DNA from: Bradyrhizobium sp. AUGA SZCCT0176
GTDB taxonomy: Bacteria; Pseudomonadota; Alphaproteobacteria; Rhizobiales; Xanthobacteraceae
Assembly (NCBI RefSeq): GCF_018130145.1
Contig: NZ_JAFCMB010000005.1
Location: 124,001 to 188,000 of the forward strand
Direction of reading: 5' to 3'
Length of the DNA stretch: 64,000 nt
Shown: positions 49,820 through 58,430 of the stretch, piece after piece
Layout: every line of letters starts with the position of its first letter
How positions within the stretch are numbered: the stretch's first letter is position 1
Position numbers and translations under genes: made by a program
The notes under the pieces: model-generated
Databases searched by the model: none
What the model saw: the letters and a program-made list of their open reading frames with translations, nothing else
What the model was told of the DNA's origin: nothing

Positions 49820-52342
49820 ATGGCGGGGCAAGCCGGCAGTCAGGATAACAAGGCCCGTCCGGGCCAGCGCCGGATGGCGCAATGGACCCGTGACTACGCC
49901 CGGCTACCCGGAATTCCCGATGAATATATCGGCCAGGACGGTGCGCCCCGGCCGGCATGGGCGCGGTTTTTCGACGCCTTTGCCGCGCTGTCGCCCGCCG
50001 ACATCGAGCGCCGATTCGCGTCCGCCGACCGCCATTTGCGGGAGGCCGGCGTCACCTATCGCGCGCCCGGCGAGACCGCGGACCGGCTCTGGCCGCTGAG
50101 CCATCTGCCGCTGATCATCGACGAGACCGACTGGCGGCAATTGACCACGGGCATCGCCCAGCGCGCGCAATTGCTCGAGATGATATTGCGCGACCTCTAT
50201 GGCGAGGGCCGGCTGGTTGCGGACGGCGCCGTGCCGGCAGCGGCGATCGCCGGCAGCAACGAATATCTTCGCGCGGTCTGCGGCGTCAAACCGCCGGGCG
50301 GACGCTATCTGCATCTCTACGCCGCCGATGTCGGCCGCGGCCCCGATGGCCGCTGGTGGGTGCTCAGTGACCGTACGCAGGCGCCGTCGGGCGCCGGCTA
50401 TGCGCTGGAAAACCGCCTGGTGCTGTCGCGCGCCTTTTCCAATCTCTACAAGTCGATGAATGTCGAACGCGTCGCGCCGTTCTTCGAGGCGTTCCGCGAT
50501 TCATTGCGCGCGAGCGCCGACCGCGACGAGCCGCGCATCGGATTGCTGACGCCGGGCGCCTTCAACGAAACCTATTTCGAACATGCGACGATCGCGCGCT
50601 ATCTCGGCTTCCTGCTGGTCGAGGGCGATGATCTTGCCGTCAGCGGCGACCGCATCCATATTCGCACCGTCGCCGGCCTGAAGCGGCTCGATGTGCTGCT
50701 GCGCCGGGTCGATTCCAATTTCCTCGATCCGCTGGAGCTCGATGCTTCCTCGCATCTTGGCGTGCCCGGCCTGATTGACGTACTGCGCAAGAGCGGCGTC
50801 GTGGTCGCCAACATGCCCGGCTCCGGCGTGCTGGAGGCGCGGGCGCTGCTCGGCTTCCTGCCCAATCTGTGCCGCCGCCTGCTCAGCGAGGATTTGCTGA
50901 TGCCGCACATCGCGACCTGGTGGTGCGGCCAGAAATCAGCGCGCGAGGAAGTCCTGTCGCGGCTCGACGATTTCGCGATCGAGGGCGCCTATGGCCGTGC
51001 CGTGCCGGGCTTTCCGGGCAGCGGACCCGTGCTTGCGGGCGAGTTGTCGCCGACCGAGCGCGAGCGGCTCAGGTCTGCGATTTCCGATCGCGGTATCGAC
51101 TTTGTCGGCCAGGAGTTGGTGCGGCTGTCGACGACGCCGACCTGGGAGAACGGCCGGATCACGCCGCGTCCGTTCGTGCTCCGGGTGTTTGCCGCCGCCA
51201 CCCCGAACGGCTGGACCATCCTCCCGGGCGGCTTCTGCCGGATCGCCGATGAGCCCGATGCCCGTGCCGTATCGATGGGCGACGGGGCGCGGTCGGCCGA
51301 CGTCTGGGTGGTGTCCGACAAGGCGATCCCGGCTTCGACGCTGCTGCCGGCGGCCGACACGGTGCGGATCAGGCGCATCGCGGGCGTGGTGCCGAGCCGT
51401 GCCGCAGACAATCTGTTCTGGCTCGGCCGCTATCTCGAACGCGCCGAGGCGACGCTGCGGCTGATCCGCGCGCTCGGCACGCCGACGCGCGAGTCCGGCA
51501 AGGGCGCACCAACCGGGGCATCGACCGCGCTGCATTCGGTCGAGCGCATCCAGCGGCTTCTGGTGACCTGGGGTGCGACCTCGCAGGCGAGCCGGGCCAA
51601 TTCCGCCAAGGTCGCCGCCGAGGCGCTGCAAAGTGCGGAAAAATTCGGCTCGGCGCTGTCGCTGCTGCGATCGGCGCAGCGCACCGCGACTTCGCTGCGG
51701 GAGCGGCTTTCGCCCGACGCCTGGCAGGTCATCACCGAGATGGTGGAACGGCTTTCCGTGGAGGCCGACGACGATGACGGCATCGTCAGCGCCGCCGAAT
51801 TGTCCTTGCAGGAGCTCGCGAGCTTTGCCGGGCTCGCGCAAGAGAATATGAACCGCGCCGCCGGCTGGCGCTTTCTCGAGATGGGCCGCCGCGCCGAGCG
51901 CGCCATCAACACCGCACGGTTTGCGCGTCAGTTCGCCTATGACGAAGCCGGCGACGAGGACCTCGATGTCCTGCTGACGCTGGTGGATTGCCAGATCACC
52001 TACCGTTCGCGCTATCTGGTCGGGCCGGCGCTGGCGCCGGTGCGCGATCTGGCGGTGCTCGACCCCTACAATCCGCGCTCGGTCGCGTTCCAGGTGGCGG
52101 CGCTCAATGAGCACATTGCGAGCCTTCCGAGCCTCAAGGAGCATGGTTTGATCGAGCGGCCGCAGCGTCTGGCCGTGGCGCTGCAGGCGATGCTGACGAC
52201 CGCGGAAGCCGCGGCGCTGGATGTCAAAGCCCTGTTCGTGCTGGAGCAGGATCTGCTCAATCTCGCCGACGCCATCGGCCTGCATTACTTCCCGCACGGA
52301 CCCAATGCGAGCCGGCCGGAGAAGCTGACGGGCCTCGCGTGA
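49820..52342 (+). CDS. Circularly permuted ATP-grasp protein fused to alpha-E domain
   Basis: An 840-aa two-domain protein. The N-terminal part (about 60-490) is the permuted ATP-grasp ligase: RAVCGVKPPGGRYLHLYAAD, GRWWVLSDRTQAPSGAGYAL, HLGVPGLIDVLRKSGVVVAN, then FVLRVFAAATPNGWTILPGG. The C-terminal part (about 510-840) is the helical alpha-E domain: ADNLFWLGRYLERAEATLRL, GWRFLEMGRRAERAINTARF. In many bacteria these are two genes; here they are fused. It overlaps the downstream transglutaminase by four bases (GTGA). Likely an amide-bond-forming enzyme using ATP, coupled to the flanking transglutaminases. Confidence 0.9.
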   Translation: MAGQAGSQDNKARPGQRRMAQWTRDYARLPGIPDEYIGQDGAPRPAWARFFDAFAALSPADIERRFASADRHLREAGVTYRAPGETADRLWPLSHLPLIIDETDWRQLTTGIAQRAQLLEMILRDLYGEGRLVADGAVPAAAIAGSNEYLRAVCGVKPPGGRYLHLYAADVGRGPDGRWWVLSDRTQAPSGAGYALENRLVLSRAFSNLYKSMNVERVAPFFEAFRDSLRASADRDEPRIGLLTPGAFNETYFEHATIARYLGFLLVEGDDLAVSGDRIHIRTVAGLKRLDVLLRRVDSNFLDPLELDASSHLGVPGLIDVLRKSGVVVANMPGSGVLEARALLGFLPNLCRRLLSEDLLMPHIATWWCGQKSAREEVLSRLDDFAIEGAYGRAVPGFPGSGPVLAGELSPTERERLRSAISDRGIDFVGQELVRLSTTPTWENGRITPRPFVLRVFAAATPNGWTILPGGFCRIADEPDARAVSMGDGARSADVWVVSDKAIPASTLLPAADTVRIRRIAGVVPSRAADNLFWLGRYLERAEATLRLIRALGTPTRESGKGAPTGASTALHSVERIQRLLVTWGATSQASRANSAKVAAEALQSAEKFGSALSLLRSAQRTATSLRERLSPDAWQVITEMVERLSVEADDDDGIVSAAELSLQELASFAGLAQENMNRAAGWRFLEMGRRAERAINTARFARQFAYDEAGDEDLDVLLTLVDCQITYRSRYLVGPALAPVRDLAVLDPYNPRSVAFQVAALNEHIASLPSLKEHGLIERPQRLAVALQAMLTTAEAAALDVKALFVLEQDLLNLADAIGLHYFPHGPNASRPEKLTGLA

Positions 52343-53217
52343 TCTACGACATCCGTCACGTCACGACCTATAGCTATGAGAGCCCGGTGAGCTTTGCGCG
52401 CTGCTCGCTGCGGCTCGAGCCGCGCAGCGGCGACGGGCAGCAATTGGTCTCGCATTCCGTCGAGATCCGGCCACGGCCGGCGGAGCGCACGATACGTCGG
52501 GATTTTTTCGGAACCCATACCGAGAGCGTGCTGATCGAAACCGCGCATCGCAGCTTGCGGATCGATTCCAGGTCGCGGGTGCAGGTCACGCGCCAGGCGC
52601 TTGGCCGCACCGCGCCGAGCCCGTCATGGGAGAGCGTGCGCGACGTCGCCTTCGAGGCCTCGAGCCTCGGTCCGGCCTCGCCGGTCGGCTACGTCTTTGC
52701 AAGTTCGCTGGTGCCGGTGCTTGGGCCGGTCACGGCTTACGCCGCGGCAAGCTTTCCGCAAGGGCAGGGCATTCTCACAGGCGCGGTCGATCTGATGCAC
52801 CGCATCCGCCACCAGTTCAAATACGATCCGAAAGCCACCGTGATCTCGACGCCGCTTCGGGAAGTGTTCGAGAAACGCCACGGCGTCTGCCAGGACTTTG
52901 CCCATGTGATGATCGCAGGTCTGCGGGGCCTCGGGCTGCCGGCGGCCTATGTCAGCGGTTACTTACGCACCTACCCGCCGGCGGGGAAGCCGCGCCTGCA
53001 GGGTGCCGACGCTACCCACGCCTGGGTGTCGGTGTGGTGCGGCAGTGAGATCGGCTGGATCGGGTTCGATCCGACCAACGACCTCCTGGTCGAGAACGAC
53101 CACATCATCCTGGCGATGGGTCGCGACTTCTCCGACGTCTCGCCGGTCGACGGCATCATCGTGGGATCGCGCAAGCAGAAGCTCGCGGTGGCCGTGGACG
53201 TGGTGCCGGTGGAGTAA
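52339..53217 (+). CDS. Transglutaminase-like cysteine protease family protein
   Basis: A 292-aa protein starting GTG within the stop of the ATP-grasp gene. N-terminal beta region (YDIRHVTTYSYESPVSFARC) and papain-like core with Cys184 (RHGVCQDFAHVM), His227 (ATHAWVSVWC) and Asp244 (IGFDPTND). It lacks a signal peptide, so it acts in the cytoplasm. It is a short paralogue of the first gene of the operon and could hydrolyse or transfer the bond made by the ATP-grasp enzyme. Confidence 0.92.
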   Translation: MIYDIRHVTTYSYESPVSFARCSLRLEPRSGDGQQLVSHSVEIRPRPAERTIRRDFFGTHTESVLIETAHRSLRIDSRSRVQVTRQALGRTAPSPSWESVRDVAFEASSLGPASPVGYVFASSLVPVLGPVTAYAAASFPQGQGILTGAVDLMHRIRHQFKYDPKATVISTPLREVFEKRHGVCQDFAHVMIAGLRGLGLPAAYVSGYLRTYPPAGKPRLQGADATHAWVSVWCGSEIGWIGFDPTNDLLVENDHIILAMGRDFSDVSPVDGIIVGSRKQKLAVAVDVVPVE

Positions 53218-53631
53218 TCCGGCGCCGCTTCAGCGGTACGCCGACGGCCTCGACTCAAAAAGTCGAAAACAACCCCATGCACAGTAACGGTATTTTTATA
53301 CCTGAAGCTAAGTTCCTGTGTACCTTGTGTCCTGGACCGGGCCGGCGCGCAGGTTGCCGGAAGGATGTTTCGACCTCGCGAGAGCGTGCGGTTGCCGTCA
53401 GATTGTGGACGCCGTGAGGAATTAGGGGAAACTCTCATCGCGACTTCGTTCCGTTCGTGAGGCGGGTGGCGGATCGATTGAGTGCGCTGTCACCGAAATT
53501 GCACTGTCCTACACGTTTGAAGGCGAGCAATTCACCTAACAACGAGGCCCATTGCGTCGAAAGCACCTGCATCGCCAGCACGTTTCCACCAGCACGCTGG
53601 CTTTGGAGCGTTATCGGACGCACCGCTGATA
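53218..53631. other. Gene-poor gap with a remnant of a Bradyrhizobium-type repeat
   Basis: No convincing gene. CGAAAACAACCCCATGCACAG at about 53269-53289 resembles wording common in Bradyrhizobium repeats (recalled). The GC content falls here compared with the ATP-grasp operon. Short open frames on both strands lack ribosome sites and protein-like sequence. Confidence 0.4.
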
Positions 53632-53991
53632 TCAGAGGATATCTTCTCTCAGCAGGTAAGCAGTCGCGGAACCTTTCTCTAAGAGGAAATTCAGAATGGC
53701 AAGAACCTGATGTTGAATTTGCGGCGTCGTACGAGCTTTATGTCTGTTCTGGAGCAGGTAGCCGCGCACCAGGTTCTCTAGATAATAAACCGTGTTGACC
53801 TCGAGCTCCCTCGAATCTAACTCGGGTGTTCGTTCGACGATGCCGCTGATCCACGAAATCCCGTCCTCAACAAAGCCGCTGCCGATCTCATTCAAGAGTT
53901 TCGCTAGAGAATAAAGTACCGCGGGGTGAACCGAATCGATCAGGCGCGCCTGACCCAACGGGATCCGGTCGGCCTTCCAATCGCCCTCCAA
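53632..53991 (-). CDS. Orphan hypothetical protein, possibly 5'-truncated
   Basis: A frame of 119 codons, lower in GC than surrounding genes, with reasonable composition (SLAKLLNEIGSGFVEDGISW, NLVRGYLLQNRHKARTTP, EKGSATAYLLREDIL). The only start is TTG. The frame stays open upstream to a stop at 54076-54078 without ATG or GTG in a good place, so it may be the tail of a longer gene that has lost its beginning. I recognise no family. Confidence 0.38.
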   Translation of the reverse strand: MEGDWKADRIPLGQARLIDSVHPAVLYSLAKLLNEIGSGFVEDGISWISGIVERTPELDSRELEVNTVYYLENLVRGYLLQNRHKARTTPQIQHQVLAILNFLLEKGSATAYLLREDIL

Positions 53992-54197
53992 GCGTATTGA
54001 TCCTGCTGATCTGCCGCTCCGCTGCGCCTTAGTCAGCTTCTGGTCCGAAGCAGACGCCGCCGCGGGCCAACCCGCCTACCGTGCGACGGAGCGAGCTGAT
54101 AGCCTTGCAATAGCGGAGCGCTAGCCGACGGCAGATCACCCGGCAGAGGTAAGCCGGCGCGGCCGAGTGCGCGGCGTTGATGACAGGGAGTGACAAG

Positions 54198-54653
54198 ATG
54201 ATACTCAATCCGGATCATATCACGATCGCAGTGGCAGACGCCGACCGGGCGATCGCGTTCTTCGCGCTCCTTGGCTTCAAAAAGGGTCACGTCGCGACGA
54301 TCGACGGTGGCGATCCCGCCCGGTACATGGGCATGCCGAGCATGAAAGCGCAGCACATCACCCTCGCACTCGAAGGCGCAAATCCTCATTTCGAGATTCA
54401 GCTGCTTGAGTTCGACCCGCCCCCGGCGACCGATCCGGGTGCGCACCCGACGAATCTGCGACAACTGGGCTTCAATCACCTCGCGTTCCGCGTCGACGAC
54501 ATTGAGGCGGCCACCGCGCACCTCGTGGCCAACGGCGTAACCGTGCTGAGCGACGAGATGGACTACATCAGCCGAAAGCTGCGGCTGTTCGAGGGTCCCG
54601 AGGGCATCACCGTAGAGTTGGTACAGTGGGACGGCTCAGACGCTTCTGGCTAA
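54198..54653 (+). CDS. VOC (glyoxalase/bleomycin-resistance) family protein
   Basis: A 151-aa single-chain VOC protein; the ATG at 54198 follows GGGAGTGACAAG. It has two beta-alpha-beta-beta-beta modules: MILNPDHITIAVADADRAIA, then LGFNHLAFRVDDIEAATAHL and EGITVELVQWDG. Possible metal ligands are the His of DHITIAV and NHLAF and the Glu of VELVQ. The substrate is unknown; such proteins include glyoxalases, isomerases and antibiotic-binding proteins. Monocistronic as far as can be seen. Confidence 0.82.
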   Translation: MILNPDHITIAVADADRAIAFFALLGFKKGHVATIDGGDPARYMGMPSMKAQHITLALEGANPHFEIQLLEFDPPPATDPGAHPTNLRQLGFNHLAFRVDDIEAATAHLVANGVTVLSDEMDYISRKLRLFEGPEGITVELVQWDGSDASG

Positions 54654-54705
54654 GGTCTCCAACTCGCGCCTGCCGTCAGCTGAGCTGGTTGCGATGTCGC
54701 CTTAT

Positions 54706-54754
54706 GCATAGCAATCAAGTTTACGCAGATTGCGTAGACTTATCTGCGGTAGAA
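54706..54754. repeat. 49-bp repeat, copy 1 (GCATAGCAATCAAGTTTACG…)
   Basis: Starts GCATAGCAATCAAGTTTACG and ends TTATCTGCGGTAGAA. It contains TACGCA-GAT-TGCGTA and CGCAGAT … ATCTGCG inverted pairs. It is identical to 61587-61635 except for one base. GATTCGATCAGAACCGATCATG at about 54788-54809 is another short palindromic motif directly after it. Confidence 0.8.
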
Positions 54755-54812
54755 AATGCTCAAAACAAGAAACCAGAGCGTCGGTTCTGATTCGATCAGA
54801 ACCGATCATGCA

Positions 54813-55319
54813 CTAGGCAGCTGAGGACACCTTGTCTGGCTGGCAAGCGCGCTTGTCTGCGAAGGCCGTGTTGATGGCGTCGTGGAAGCGACGCAGCCAG
54901 TGCTCGGCTGTATTCGCGCGCGCTTCGGCTTCGGCCAGTCGTTTGGTGAGTTGTTCTACGTTCGCCTCACTTGCAATCAATCTTTCCTGGAGGCTGGCAA
55001 TCTGTTGTGAAGCCTCAATTCGTTTCGAACGTGAATGCTGCAACAGTTCGAACGCCTTGGCCTGGATTTTGTGCGAGTGGCTTTCCACCATCTGCATGGC
55101 CTGGGCGGCGCCACTGATCAGCTCAAGGGCTTGAAGATGGTCTGGAGAATCGGCGTCTTTCGGTCGGGCCGCGGCTGACGGGACTGACAGGACCTCTTCG
55201 AGTTCGAAGCTGAATTCCGAATCACCCTGGTCCTCCGTCCGCGGTACAACGAGGCTGTAGACGTGAGGGCGACGGATTGCGTTTGGCTGCCTGCTGGTGG
55301 CTCTGCTCTCCCGGGCCAT
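54813..55319 (-). CDS. Hypothetical protein with a C-terminal coiled coil
   Basis: A 168-aa protein with a GGAGGAG ribosome site. The N-terminal half is polar and probably disordered (MARESRATSRQPNAIRRPHV). Residues about 60-150 are heptad-rich (QALELISGAAQAMQMVESHS, IASLQERLIASEANVEQLTK, LAEAEARANTAEHWLRRFHD). No signal peptide or membrane helix. I recognise no function. It diverges from nothing close by and seems to stand alone. Confidence 0.7.
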   Translation of the reverse strand: MARESRATSRQPNAIRRPHVYSLVVPRTEDQGDSEFSFELEEVLSVPSAAARPKDADSPDHLQALELISGAAQAMQMVESHSHKIQAKAFELLQHSRSKRIEASQQIASLQERLIASEANVEQLTKRLAEAEARANTAEHWLRRFHDAINTAFADKRACQPDKVSSAA

Positions 55320-55503
55320 GTGTTCTCCTCCAATTCGGTGGGGCCGTGCCGGGACAATCGCAAGCGTATGGTTAACAAATGGTTAATGCGCACACGTGAA
55401 AAGGATGGTTGAGGGGTTGATACCCCTGGCGTTGCCGGCCTGGCGGATCAGATATCCGCCGATTTGGGAATCCGATATGGCTTCAGGATAACCTCTTCCC
55501 GCT

Positions 55504-57255
55504 CTAGGTGCCGGTGCGCCTGAAATCATCGACCGGGTCGGCACGCAGGTTGCGGAAGAATGTTTCGACTTCGCGGGACAGCGTTTCCGCGGTCGCCGTC
55601 AGGTCGCTGGAGGCTGTAAGGACCGAGGCCGCGGCGGTGCTGGTCTTGCCCATGGCGTCGCTGAGCGAGCCGATATTGACCACCAGCGTGCCGTTGCCTT
55701 GCGCGGCCAGTTGCGCGTTCTGCGAGATTTCGCGGGTCGCCAAATCCTGCTGCTCGATGGCGCCGGCGATCGCCGACGTCACGTCGTTGATCTCGCGCAC
55801 CGCGTTGCCGATTTCACGGACGGCATCGACCGAGTTCCTGGTCGAGGTCTGGATCAGGCCGACGTTCTGGCCGATCTCGGCGGTCGCCTTGGCGGTCTGC
55901 TCGGCCAGCGCCTTGACCTCATGGGCGACGACGGCGAAGCCGCGGCCGGCGTCACCGGCGCGCGCGGCCTCGATCGTCGCGTTCAGCGCCAGCAGATTGG
56001 TCTGCTCGGCGATCGCCTGGATCAGGTTGAGCACGCCGTCGATGCGCTGCGTTGCGGCGGCAAGCCCTTCGATCTCGGTGACGGATTTTTCCGTGCGCAA
56101 GCCGGCCTGTTCGACCGCGCTGGCGGACTGGCGAACCTGGCGGCCGATCTCCTCGACGGAAGCGGACAGTTCTTCGGCGGCGCTGGCGACCGCGGAAACG
56201 TTGCTGGAAGCCTGCTCGGTGGCGCCTGACGCCGCAACCGCGCGTCCGCTGGCATCCGATGCCACGCTGGCGATGGTTTCGGCGGTGCCGCGCATCGACG
56301 TCGCGTTGTCGGTGACGGCGCGCAATACGCCGCCGATCGCTTCGCGGAAGGCGTCTACCGAGGCTTCGATCTGCCTGGCGCGTTGTTCGCGGGCCTTGGA
56401 ATCCTCCACCACCTGCGAGTTCAGGTTGCGGTTGCGATCCATCGCCTCCTGGAAAATCTTGATGGCGCGCGCCAGCGCACCGATCTCGTCGCCGCGATTG
56501 GTGTGGGGCACCTCAACGCCTTCGGCGCCCTCGGCGACGCGCTTGATGGTGTCGGTGATGACGGACAGCGGACGCGCGACCGAACGGGAAATGATCAGCA
56601 CGCCGATCACGACCACGATGATCGCCAGCACGCCCAGACCCGTGAGCACAAAGGCCAGCGTATGGTTGGCGTCGGCCTGCTGCGCCAGCTTCTTGCTGCG
56701 CTCGGCATAGACCTTGGAAAGCGCTTCGAGATCCTTGTTCAGGGCCGAGCGCACCTGGCGGTTGGCGTCATTGTCGCCCCATTCGCGGCCAGCGGCGGCG
56801 CCGATTTCGACGCCGCGCCGAACCAGTTCCTTGCGGAAGTCGATGAATTGTTCGATGCGCTTCTTGAAGGTGGCGAATTGCTCGGCGTCGTCGGCCTGTA
56901 CCAGCGCCTGCCAGTTCCTCACGACTTCGAGAATGCTTTCGTTGAATTTGAGCAGCCCGTCGCCGTACCTCTTCACGACGGCGGGCTCCGTCGACATGTA
57001 GACACCGCGCGATTCCATCACCACCGCATAGACCAGCGAATTGACCCGCTCGACGTTCAGCGCAGCCCGGCTTGCCGTCGCGACGGCCTCGGTGAGGGCA
57101 TTGTTCTGTCGGGTGTTGTAGTCGGAGAGGGCCGTGATGGCGGCGACGAGGACCGCGAACAACGCGAAGATCGAGTACAGCTTGGCTGCAAGCGAAAGGC
57201 GGGACAGCATGGATCTACCAGGAAAAGAGCTAGGGGATTTTATGGATTGGGTCAT
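55504..57255 (-). CDS. Methyl-accepting chemotaxis protein
   Basis: A 583-aa chemoreceptor. The ATG at 57255 has GGAG seven bases upstream. TM1 about 25-45 (LYSIFALFAVLVAAITAL), a periplasmic four-helix sensor (about 50-200), TM2 about 203-225 (LAFVLTGLGVLAIIVVVIGV), HAMP (SRSVARPLSVITDTIKRVAE), and the cytoplasmic signalling tip LLALNATIEAARAGDAGRGF followed by AVVAHEVKALAEQTAKAT. It should control CheA kinase activity in response to an unknown ligand. No che genes are adjacent. Confidence 0.95.
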   Translation of the reverse strand: MTQSIKSPSSFPGRSMLSRLSLAAKLYSIFALFAVLVAAITALSDYNTRQNNALTEAVATASRAALNVERVNSLVYAVVMESRGVYMSTEPAVVKRYGDGLLKFNESILEVVRNWQALVQADDAEQFATFKKRIEQFIDFRKELVRRGVEIGAAAGREWGDNDANRQVRSALNKDLEALSKVYAERSKKLAQQADANHTLAFVLTGLGVLAIIVVVIGVLIISRSVARPLSVITDTIKRVAEGAEGVEVPHTNRGDEIGALARAIKIFQEAMDRNRNLNSQVVEDSKAREQRARQIEASVDAFREAIGGVLRAVTDNATSMRGTAETIASVASDASGRAVAASGATEQASSNVSAVASAAEELSASVEEIGRQVRQSASAVEQAGLRTEKSVTEIEGLAAATQRIDGVLNLIQAIAEQTNLLALNATIEAARAGDAGRGFAVVAHEVKALAEQTAKATAEIGQNVGLIQTSTRNSVDAVREIGNAVREINDVTSAIAGAIEQQDLATREISQNAQLAAQGNGTLVVNIGSLSDAMGKTSTAAASVLTASSDLTATAETLSREVETFFRNLRADPVDDFRRTGT

Positions 57256-57779
57256 CGCGGCACTCCAAATGGGGCCGGTTGAGCACCGTCGGCCGTCGAT
57301 AAATTGTGCAGAATTTTGATGGACAATGTCTTAACGCGCGAGCTTCGCCGAGCTGCAACTTTTGGAATTATTACATAAGAAGTTCAAATGGTTATCGCGG
57401 TGGTCGGCCAGCTGCGACACTGCGACCGGAGCACGCATTTCTTACCAAGGCGTTACTCACGGACGAGGTGCAATTTCGATGTGTTCGCGTGCTGCCGCCA
57501 GCCCACTCGCGGCTCTCGCTCAATCCGCAGCGGCAGGCTGGCTAACCGAAGTGAGGGCGCGCCACCTGCCTCAAGCGAGCAGATGAGTTCTCACGCAAGG
57601 TGAGCCGCATGCACCAGGAGCGCGAATCAAGCTAGACAACGAGCGCAGCGACGGAACGGAGACAGCTCGTCTTGCCCGGGCGGGCGAACGCGCAAACCCT
57701 GAAGCCATCGTCTGGGACCATCCTGTGCGCGGGACGCTGCTGCACCGTGTGGTTCGAGTGTGATTGAGGACGAGGGCTT
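57256..57779. other. 524-base gap without a recognisable gene
   Basis: Contains the promoter region of the chemoreceptor gene. Short open frames here (for instance 57306-57545) have no ribosome site and no protein-like composition. I see no RNA gene, repeat family or long palindrome. Confidence 0.4.
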
Positions 57780-58379
57780 ATGGCTCAAACTGCCGACCTG
57801 ACGGGCAATGTCGATCTCTATCTTCACGTTCGCGTGCTGGTCGCCATCATTCTCGGGCTCAGCGTCACCCGCTTGATCAGCGGCGTCGCGACATTGATCC
57901 AGCATCCCGGCCGCACCCCGATCTGGTCTGTTCATCTGGGCTGGGTCGCCTGGGCGCTCCTGAACGTGGTCACGTTCTGGTGGTGGGAGTTTCGGCTGAG
58001 CTTCGTGCAGCATTGGACGTTTGGCCTGTACGCCTTCATCTGCGTGTACGCGTCGATGTACTATTTCCTGAGCGCGCTGCTTTTTCCTCAGGATCTCGAT
58101 GATTATCAGGGCTATCAGGACTATTTTCTCGACCGCCGCCGCTGGTTCTTTGGCTTGATTGCCCTGACGGAAGCGCTCGATGTGGTCGATACCTTGATAA
58201 AGGGCGAGCAACATCTACGTTCCCTGGGACCTGAATATCTGCCGCGGATCGGCGCATTCGTGCTGCTATGCGTGGTGGGCGCGATAACGCGCAATCCGAG
58301 ATTCCATAAGCTGTTTGTGTTCGCCGCGATCGCTTATGAGATTAGCTTTTTCGGCCGCTATTACGGTACACTGAACTAG
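57780..58379 (+). CDS. Integral membrane protein of unknown function
   Basis: A 199-aa protein with about five or six helices (HVRVLVAIILGLSVTRLISG, VHLGWVAWALLNVVTFWWWE, GLYAFICVYASMYYFLSALL, then two or three near the C-terminus, IGAFVLLCVVGAITRN and LFVFAAIAYEISFFGRYYG). I recognise no family. It lies 51 bases upstream of eutB on the same strand, so it may be cotranscribed; a transport or sensory role cannot be claimed. Confidence 0.75.
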   Translation: MAQTADLTGNVDLYLHVRVLVAIILGLSVTRLISGVATLIQHPGRTPIWSVHLGWVAWALLNVVTFWWWEFRLSFVQHWTFGLYAFICVYASMYYFLSALLFPQDLDDYQGYQDYFLDRRRWFFGLIALTEALDVVDTLIKGEQHLRSLGPEYLPRIGAFVLLCVVGAITRNPRFHKLFVFAAIAYEISFFGRYYGTLN

Positions 58380-58430
58380 CACCGGGCGGCGGCCACGGCG
58401 TGGAGCGAGAGCAGGGGCCTGGAGATCAGC

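Noticed and set aside
57306..57545. Short plus-strand open frames between the chemoreceptor and the membrane protein
   Set aside because: No ribosome site, atypical composition, three overlapping frames of similar length; treated as non-coding.
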